This document shows, piece by piece, positions 60,701 to 64,000 of a stretch of DNA of 64,000 nucleotides (the first letter of the stretch is position 1; every line of letters begins with the position of its first letter). The DNA is taken from assembly GCF_019890635.1 (NCBI RefSeq), contig NZ_JAIOAB010000034.1, positions 1-64,000 on the forward strand, written 5' to 3'. The notes below the pieces were generated by a model that saw only the letters and a list, made by a program, of their open reading frames with translations, searched no databases and was not told the DNA's origin. Source of the stretch: Streptomyces sennicomposti. Its GTDB lineage: Bacteria; Actinomycetota; Actinomycetes; Streptomycetales; Streptomycetaceae. The position numbers and the translations under genes are program-made.

Positions 60701-63700
60701 TCTACCGCACGGCCTGGGAACCCGCCGGGCCGCTGCCCGCGCCGCAGGGCGAGGCCGACATCCTCCCCGTACCGGCCGAGGGGCCGGGCGGCGATCCGCT
60801 CGCCGCCGCCGAAGCGGTACGCGCCGCCGTCGCCGAACGCCTCGCCGGTGACACCGCGCCCCTGATCGTCCTCACAGGCGGGATCGCCGTCACGGACGAC
60901 GAACCGGTGCTCGCCGGACCGGCCGCCGTCTGGGGGCTCATCCGCGCCGTCCAGGCCGAACACCCCGGCCGGTTCGCCCTCGTGGACACCGACGGCACCC
61001 ATGACGAGGCCGGGCTGGCGGCGATCGCCGCCCAGTGGCCGCAGGCCGCCGTCCGTACCGGCACCGTCCACGTCCCCCGGCTCGCCCCGGTCGGCGAGCG
61101 GACGGACACCGACGACACACGTGCCCCCATCGACACACCTACCGTCACTGGCGCGCCCACCGCCACCGACACCGTCACCGGGCTGGTCGACACGGCCGCC
61201 GCACCCGCCCCCTGGCCGCGCAGCGCCGCGGGCGGAACCGTCCTCGTCACCGGCGGCACCGGCGCGCTCGGCCGGGCCACCGCCCGCCACCTCGTCACCC
61301 GGTACGGCGTCCGCACCCTCCTCCTCGTCTCCCGGCGCGGGCCCGGCCACCCGGACGCCGCCGCGGCCGTCGCCGAACTGGCCGCGCTCGGCGCGCGGGC
61401 CGAGGTCCGGGCCTGCGACACCGCGGACCGCGACGCCCTCGCGGCCCTGCTCGCCGGTCTCGACACCCCGCTCGCGGCCGTCGTGCACACCGCGGGCATC
61501 GCCGAGGACGCCGTCGCCGAACGGCTCACACCCGAGGCGCTGAGCCGCACCTTCGCCCCGAAGGCGCTCGCCGCCCGGCACCTCGACGCACTGACCCGGC
61601 ACACCGAACTGGACGCCTTCTTGCTGTTCGGCTCGGTCGCCGGAGTCCTCGGCACGGCCGGCCAGAGCGGCTACAGCGCCGCCAACGCCGCGCTCGACGC
61701 CGTCGCGGACGAGCGGCGGCGCGCGGGGCGCGGTGCGCTCACCGTCCACTGGGGTCTGTGGGACACCGACGGCGGCCTCGCCCGGAGCCTCGGCGAGCGG
61801 GACGTCAGCCGGCTCGCCCGGGCCGGGCTCCGGCCCATGCCGGCCGCCGACGCCCTCGCCCTCCTGGACCGCGCCCTCAGCGTCGGCCTGCCCGTGGTGA
61901 CCGCCGCCCGGCTCGACGCCCGCGCCACCGCACCCCGCCGCCTGCCGCAGACCGCAGACGGGGCGCAGACCGCCGTCGGGGCGCGAACCCAGGCCGGTGC
62001 GACGGAAGTTCGCCGTGCCGGCGCCGATGTGACCCGGACCGTGCTCGACGCCGTCGCCGACGTGCTCGGCCACACCCGGGACACCGTCCTCGACCCCGAC
62101 CGCCCCTTCACGGACCTCGGTTTCGACTCCCTCACCGCCGTCGAACTGCGCAACCGGCTCACCGCCGACCTCGGCGTCCGGCTGCCCGGCACCGTCGTCT
62201 TCGACCACCCGAACCCGACCGCACTGATCCGGCACGTGTCCGCGCTCGTCGCGGCCCCGCCGCCGGCACACCCGACCGGCACCGCGACCGAGTCCGCCGC
62301 CGCCCCGACCGCACCCGACACGGCCGGCCCCGCCCCCCACGACGACCCCATCGCGATCGTCGGCATGGCCTGCCGCTTCCCCGGCGGCGTCCGCACCCCC
62401 GCTGAACTGTGGCGGCTGCTCGCCGCCGGGACCGACGCCATCACCGAGTTCCCCACCGACCGCGGCTGGGACCCGGACCTCTTCGACCCGGACCCCGAAC
62501 ACCCCGGCACCTCCGCCACCCGGCACGGCGGATTCCTCCACGACGCCGCCGAGTTCGACCCCGCCTTCTTCGGCATCAGCCACCGCGAGGCGCTCGCCGT
62601 CGACCCGCAGCAGCGGCTGCTGCTCCAGACCGCCTGGGAGGCCGCCGAGGACGCCGGGATCGATCCGGCGAGCCTGCGCGGCACCGACAGCGGCGTGTTC
62701 GTCGGCGTCATGTACGCCGACTACGGCGCCCGCGTCCACCAGCACCGGGGCGCCGCCGCCGACCTGGAGGGCTACCTCGTCAGCGGCAGCGCCGGCAGCG
62801 TCGCCTCCGGCCGCGTCTCCTACACCCTCGGGCTGGAAGGGCCCGCGGTCACCGTCGACACCGCCTGCTCCTCCTCGCTGGTCGCCGTCCACCAGGCCGC
62901 CCAGGCGCTACGGCTCGGCGAGTGCTCGCTCGCCCTGGCCGGCGGCGCGACCGTCATGGCCAGCCCCGCCACGTTCGTGGAGTTCAGCCGGCAGCGCGGT
63001 CTCGCCCCCGACGGCCGCTGCAAGCCCTTCTCCGCCGACGCCGACGGCACCGCGTGGGCCGAGGGCGCGGGACTCCTCGTCCTGGAACGGCTGTCCGACG
63101 CCCGGCGCAACGGCCACCGCGTCCACGCCGTGCTGCGCGGCTCGGCCGTCAACCAGGACGGCGCCAGCAACGGCCTGACCGCCCCCAACGGCCCCGCCCA
63201 GGAACGCGTCATCCGCAGCGCCCTCGCCGCCGCCCGGCTGCGCCCCCGCGACATCGACGTCCTGGAGGCGCACGGCACCGGCACCCGGCTCGGCGACCCC
63301 ATCGAGGCGGGCGCGGTACTGCACACCTACGGCAGCGAACGCGGCCCGCGCGGACCGCTGCTGATGGGCTCGGTCAAGTCCAACCTCGGACACACCCAGG
63401 CCGCCGCCGGGGTCGCCGGAATCATCAAGTCGGTCCTCGCGATGCGGCACGGGCAGGTCCCCGGCACGCTGCACCTGGAGCGGCTCAGCGAGCACGTCGA
63501 CTGGACCGCGGGCGAGGTGACCGTCCCGGCCCGCACGACACCCTGGCCGGCGGGCGAGGGGCCGCGCCGCGCCGCCGTGTCGTCGTTCGGCATCGGCGGC
63601 ACCAACGCCCATGTGATCCTGGAGCAGGGCGACCCGCAACCGGTCCCGCCGCCGGTCCCGGAGGAGACCCCGGTCCCGCACTCGACCGGAGAAGTGACGC

Positions 63701-64000
63701 CGGGGCGGGTCGTGCCGTGGGTGCTGAGCGCCCGTACCGAGGAGGCGCTGCGGGAACAGGCCGTACGGCTCCGGCGGCGCGTCCTGGACGAGCCCGGTCT
63801 GCGGGACGCCGACGTGGCCCTGTCCCTGGCGACCACCCGGACCGCCTTCGAGCACCGGGCCGTCGTCCTCGGCCGCGACCGCGCCGAACTCCTCGCCGGC
63901 CTGGACCACGTCGCCGCCGGTACGACACCGCAGGCCGCGGCCTTCCCCGTGGTCGTCGCCGGAAGCCCCGTACGCGGCGAGACCGCCCTGCTGTTCACCG
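48709..64000 (+). CDS. Modular type I polyketide synthase: loading module, modules 1-2, start of module 3 (3' partial)
   Basis: The frame is open from TTG 48709 to the window end (more than 5090 residues). Loading module: KSQ (Gln195 replaces Cys), AT (GHSIGE and HAFH, malonyl type), ACP (Ser979). Module 1: KS (Cys1210), AT (GHSQGE and YASH, methylmalonyl type), DH (His1960 in HSVFGTTLVP), KR (Tyr2613; VLAD, B type), ACP (Ser2778). Module 2: KS (Cys3009), AT (GHSVGE and HAFH, malonyl), DH (His3766), KR (Tyr4322; IAED, B type), ACP (Ser4474). Module 3: KS (Cys4720) and the first AT strand. GAGTGAGG precedes the TTG. Predicted early chain: acetate, then propionate, then acetate, with both ketone groups reduced and dehydrated. 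Confidence 0.95.
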   Translation, partial: MSGKRTDAQEAPRTTTTLVGPAAPVAPIAVIGLACRLPGAPDPDAFFRLLRDGRSAVREVPEHRAGPAAGPGSVAHLAAGHPGIRHGGYLDAIDRFDPAFFGISPREATAMDPQQRLVLELAWEALEHAGILPAALRTTATGVFVGSLADEYATLARRTGPGRHTLTGTTRGILANRVSYALGLRGPSIAVDTAQSSSLVAVHLACESLRRGESRLALAGGVNLIVDPASTAAVARFGGLSPDGRCYTFDRRANGYVRGEGAGLVLLKPLDAALADGDHVHAVLLGSAVNNDGATDGLTVPSPEAQADVVRRACAAAGVPPEALQYVELHGTGTPVGDPLEARGLGLARDGGVRRPVLEVGSVKTNIGHLEGAAGIAGLLKTVLGVARRELPATLNHSEPHPDIDLNGLGLSVRTETGAWPRPDERLLAGVSSFGMGGTNCHVVVAEAPPVPDDTRVPREGEPAAPLVLSARNAAALREQARRIGELIEREGRAPAGLARALATTRTAFEHRAAVTGDARAALAALAAGRAAVGVVTGRTGQGATAVLFPGQGSQRLGMGRRAYDESPVWRAAFDEAAEALAPHLPRRIEDVVWAEPGTDAAALLGRTAYTQPALFAVEIATHRWLASLGVEAAFVAGHSIGEVAAAHAAGILDVGQAAELIAARGRLMDALPDGGGMLAVGAAEDSVAELVALAGSGPVDVAAVNGPASVVLSGASGALDEIAARAAERGWRHRRLDVSHAFHSSLMEPMLAEFRTVLDGIAFRPARVPFVSTVTGDLVTTLDADYWVEHARRPVRYETAVRRLHALGAGVLLEAGPGTTLSALAREITGREATYAPVLGKDDEPDRALGRLFVAGVDPDWDAVLPTGGPRVELPTYPFQRERYWLEGGTDQVGGGAVPFGGGADPGEPAASSQEPTAARQEAQQPPVATALEGTAEGPLPDPEFERRIVDEVAAALGFTDPARVDRTATFKELGLDSLGLVGLRDRLSGVLGAELPAAALFAHPTTDALLTHLRPAAEAPCETPLARPRKAADTDDPVVIVGMGCRFPGGVASPEDLWRLVTDGTDAIGGFPTDRGWNLDALFADDPERSGTSTTRHGGFIDTAAEFDAEFFGISPREALALDPQQRLLLQTSWEALERAGIDPHALKETDTGVFIGATASDYTPRLHEGGAGSDGYLLTGSTISVASGRIAYVLGLRGPALTVDTACSSSLVALDLAVRAVRSGECGTALAGGAAVMASPGMFVEFSRQRGLSPDGRCRAFSAEANGTGWAEGVGVLVVERLSKARREGHRVLAVVAGSAVNQDGASNGLTAPNGRAQEEVIARALADAGLSPGDVDAVEAHGTGTRLGDPIEAQALIAAYGSGREVPLWLGSLKSNIGHAQAAAGVGGVIKTVMALRAGVLPRTLHADTPSPHVGWEGSGLALLQDPVEWPDRGRPRRAGVSSFGISGTNAHVVLEQAPEPVESVDRGAVQAPVRPAPPVLLSGNTPAALRRQAAALTEYLDVHPDTEPADLAAALARRARLAHGAALPADDPDALAAALRALAAGEVHDDLVTGERTPGRTVFVFPGQGSQWAGMARELLDTSPVFRAEIEACADAFAPHTDWSLLDVLRGAPDAPGLDRVDVVQPVLFAMMVSLAALWRDAGVVPDAVVGHSQGEIAAAHVAGALSLADAAKLVTLRSRALTGIAGDSGMVSVALDADALAPLLVPYGDELEIAVRNGPRATVVAGGDTALADLLARCEEQGVRARRIPVDYASHTRYVEPLRAHLLEIGGTLAPRAAGTAFYSAVTGGPVVTDTLDAGYWYRNLRQTVRFETAVGSLIDSGHRRFIEVSPHPVLTYAVEEILAARGVAAFTGATLRRDRGGPDAFLRALGSAHLGGVPVAWELPAQTPELPLTYRFASDRHWLAPSGGQADAGRLGLAADPHPLLAARVELADGSALFTGRIDLDALPWLTDHSVFGTTLVPGTAFAELAAHAGAAVGLPEVRELTVRAPLVPDPGRPTLLQVRVGAPDADGARELSVHARADDEHPWTPHAVATLHTPPPPTADDAFGDRIQEFAAWPPADAEPVPLDDVYAGLYRLGYDYGPAFQGLVAAWKAADGTLYAELARTEGGDGGGTGAPDGEGFALHPALLDAALHPVVAGLVGGTAPDPERPLLPFAFEGLRLAPEATGGVRLRARIEPLADTRFRCVLADEHGRPVAAVDSLVFRTVGRADLTGERPSARTAHHIEWRELPAPRAATGTPLVLGGLGDTGLVTDAGSVADLDALLGLEGLDTRPDAVLVPVTDPETGRGAETGRGKGTDPGTGADRDTGTDRGAATDGRTESSPGSETAPDAEARPGPETAPAVPLPARAHTLTAAVLDLLQRWLATPGWDDVPLHVVIRSGDLAAAPVRGLLRTATAEHPGRFRLVETDGPAPAALLAADHGEPESAVRDGRVHLPRLATHDLAPDPAPGAWSGAGTVLVTGGTGALGALVARRLAAQPRPPHLLLVSRSGPDAPGAAELTAALREAGAETTVAACDVTDREALARLLDAVPEDRPLRAVVHTAGVLADATVAELTHEQLATALRPKADAAWLLHELTAGRPLDAFVLFSSAVATAGVPGQANYAAANTFLDALAAHRRALGLPAVSLAWGLWEETGAMTGHLGAADRVRLARHGVGPVATEPGLDALLRAERPHTVVSPLDEVLLREEAVTGQLKPLFHELIRVPVASRRPGGGTGGAWADRIAAVPAHERLRTVTALLREQAALVLGHDDGDGIGAGRPFKELGFDSLTAVELRNRLGRLTGLTLPATVVFEYPTLGELAAHLHDALTAAAPQRKTVAVRRAADDDPVVIVGMGCRFPGGVASPEDLWRLVTDGTDATGAFPTDRGWDLEKLYDPDPDHKGTTYTRRGGFLHDAAEFDADFFGMSPREALATDPQQRLLLQITWEALERAGIDPHTLKDSDTGVFIGAMYDDYAARLRTAPEDVEGLLLAGNQSSVASGRIAYVLGLRGPALTVDTACSSSLVALDLAVRAIRSGECETALAGGVAVMATPGIFVEFSRQRGLSADGRCRSFGADADGTGWAEGAGILVVERLSKARREGHRVLAVVAGSAVNQDGASNGLTAPNGRAQEEVIARALADAGLSPGDVDAVEAHGTGTRLGDPIEAQALIAAYGSGRELPLWLGSLKSNIGHAQAAAGVGGVIKTVMALRAGVLPRTLHADTPSPHVGWEGSGLALLHDPVEWPDRGRPRRAGVSSFGISGTNTHVILEQAPPTEPSLQATTPTGEPSVSPTQTGPSAPASVPLVLSAKSDSALRAQAAALHEVLAGDTAPRPVDVAYTLARRSRFGRRAVIEAGQDVLDALAAVRDGQRHPRSVVGRAEADQRLAFLFSGQGSQRLGMGAELLDASPVYAAAFDAVATHLDPLLDVGLRELIDSEAELLGQTRYAQPALFAVEVALFRLAESYGLRPDFVIGHSVGELAAAHVAGVLELSDAAALVAARGRLMQSARDGGAMAAFAATEEQAAELIASADGAVELAAVNGPGSVVLSGDADAVDRLVRHWKEAGHKASRLKVGHAFHSAHMDDVLEEFRAIAAGLSYAAPRIPVVSTVTGAPAEPLELATPDYWVQQIRRPVRFADAVRAAHGLGVTRFAELGPDGTLTALAQESADGVVAVPLLRPGTPEQASVRAALSRLLVAGVEVDLAPDLTGGHLVDLPVYPFETRRYWLDAPEENGTADAYGLDGTTHPLLAGRTELPDGGALFTGVLALRRQPWLADHRIDGRTLLPAAVLADLALSAGDALGRATLRDFLVRSPLELDAHADTPFQVAVDAAGEVAVRARAADGTWTVHATATVTDDPVTPASLPAAGPGTRIDLGDRDATYRLLDDAGYSYGPAFQGLTAATRQDGELRADAELTAAVRGSADAFGLHPALLDAALHILPLHTLGGPRLVPYALDGVRLHRRGASRVTAHLTAVGSDAYRLDLATPDGRPALTVERLTLRPLPALAGLYRTAWEPAGPLPAPQGEADILPVPAEGPGGDPLAAAEAVRAAVAERLAGDTAPLIVLTGGIAVTDDEPVLAGPAAVWGLIRAVQAEHPGRFALVDTDGTHDEAGLAAIAAQWPQAAVRTGTVHVPRLAPVGERTDTDDTRAPIDTPTVTGAPTATDTVTGLVDTAAAPAPWPRSAAGGTVLVTGGTGALGRATARHLVTRYGVRTLLLVSRRGPGHPDAAAAVAELAALGARAEVRACDTADRDALAALLAGLDTPLAAVVHTAGIAEDAVAERLTPEALSRTFAPKALAARHLDALTRHTELDAFLLFGSVAGVLGTAGQSGYSAANAALDAVADERRRAGRGALTVHWGLWDTDGGLARSLGERDVSRLARAGLRPMPAADALALLDRALSVGLPVVTAARLDARATAPRRLPQTADGAQTAVGARTQAGATEVRRAGADVTRTVLDAVADVLGHTRDTVLDPDRPFTDLGFDSLTAVELRNRLTADLGVRLPGTVVFDHPNPTALIRHVSALVAAPPPAHPTGTATESAAAPTAPDTAGPAPHDDPIAIVGMACRFPGGVRTPAELWRLLAAGTDAITEFPTDRGWDPDLFDPDPEHPGTSATRHGGFLHDAAEFDPAFFGISHREALAVDPQQRLLLQTAWEAAEDAGIDPASLRGTDSGVFVGVMYADYGARVHQHRGAAADLEGYLVSGSAGSVASGRVSYTLGLEGPAVTVDTACSSSLVAVHQAAQALRLGECSLALAGGATVMASPATFVEFSRQRGLAPDGRCKPFSADADGTAWAEGAGLLVLERLSDARRNGHRVHAVLRGSAVNQDGASNGLTAPNGPAQERVIRSALAAARLRPRDIDVLEAHGTGTRLGDPIEAGAVLHTYGSERGPRGPLLMGSVKSNLGHTQAAAGVAGIIKSVLAMRHGQVPGTLHLERLSEHVDWTAGEVTVPARTTPWPAGEGPRRAAVSSFGIGGTNAHVILEQGDPQPVPPPVPEETPVPHSTGEVTPGRVVPWVLSARTEEALREQAVRLRRRVLDEPGLRDADVALSLATTRTAFEHRAVVLGRDRAELLAGLDHVAAGTTPQAAAFPVVVAGSPVRGETALLFT
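52552..53073 (+). repeat. KS1 segment nearly identical to KS2
   Basis: About 520 bp of the module 1 ketosynthase match 57949-58470 in module 2 with only a few changes. Codons here often end in T or G (ggt, ttg, gtg), unlike the C-ending codons on either side. Shorter identical blocks occur at the KS start (51822) and around the active-site cysteine (52270-52395). Confidence 0.85.
57949..58470 (+). repeat. KS2 segment nearly identical to KS1
   Basis: Partner of the block at 52552-53073, offset by 5397 bp. Differences are clustered (for example near 58096 and 58345). The third ketosynthase does not share the block at DNA level. Confidence 0.85.

Noticed and set aside
48481..62892. Several minus-strand frames of 700-1490 codons opposite the PKS gene
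   Set aside because: All are antisense to intact PKS domains whose motifs are in the plus frame; none has a recognisable domain.

Overview
The window is high-GC actinobacterial DNA, almost certainly from a Streptomyces chromosome. Coding runs have near-saturated GC at third codon positions, GTG and TTG starts are common, and conservon operons, XRE/ATPase pairs and secreted chitinase and crystallin-like proteins are typical of the genus. About 45 real genes are supported. The many other long open frames on both strands are shadows caused by the base composition.

Layout. (1) 1-4751 is the end of a hopanoid/MEP cluster: the 3' end of ispG, then dxs, a class III aminotransferase of the HpnO type, an XRE-cupin regulator and a 39-residue membrane protein. 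(2) 4838-15596 holds single housekeeping and accessory genes: tyrosine phosphatase, SGNH hydrolase, TetR, MBL-fold hydrolase, a NADAR protein, PhzF, a Rossmann protein, a divergent EamA/LysR pair and a GH18 chitinase with DasR-like sites. (3) 16118-21073 is a conservon (cvnABCD) with a GAF gene. (4) 21293-24558 is the threonine catabolic pair tdh-kbl with a LysR gene. (5) 24672-28529 has a YjbR-type protein, an MFS transporter and a split transketolase behind a SoxR/MerR-type operator. (6) 28673-35296 is a tRNA-Pro, a dead tyrosine integrase and a polymorphic-toxin locus (Rhs nuclease plus SMI1/KNR4 immunity protein), which looks like remains of an island at a tRNA hotspot. (7) 35784-43628 is accessory DNA: SDR, a frameshifted hydrolase, histidine phosphatase, TetR facing a TetX-like monooxygenase across a repeated operator, an XRE/ATPase pair and a killer-toxin-like beta/gamma-crystallin protein.

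(8) 43731-64000 is the left part of a modular type I polyketide cluster that runs off the window. A flavin reductase gene diverges from a tightly coupled operon: KASIII-like enzyme, discrete ACP, E2-type acyltransferase, alpha/beta hydrolase and type II thioesterase, followed by a giant PKS gene (KSQ loading module, two KS-AT-DH-KR-ACP modules and the start of a third). The KASIII/ACP/acyltransferase/hydrolase set is the cassette that builds tetronates and spirotetronates (agglomerin, RK-682, abyssomicin). The FkbH-like glyceryl-ACP synthase that normally sits among them is missing from this segment. The first two extension modules are predicted to make a methyl-branched conjugated diene, which is the partner a [4+2] spiro-cyclisation with an exocyclic-methylene tetronate would need. 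This cluster is the most interesting system in the window.

Smaller signals include a two-site operator motif shared by two regulator genes, a near-identical KS segment in modules 1 and 2 that suggests gene conversion, and many short tandem repeats and low-complexity protein insertions.
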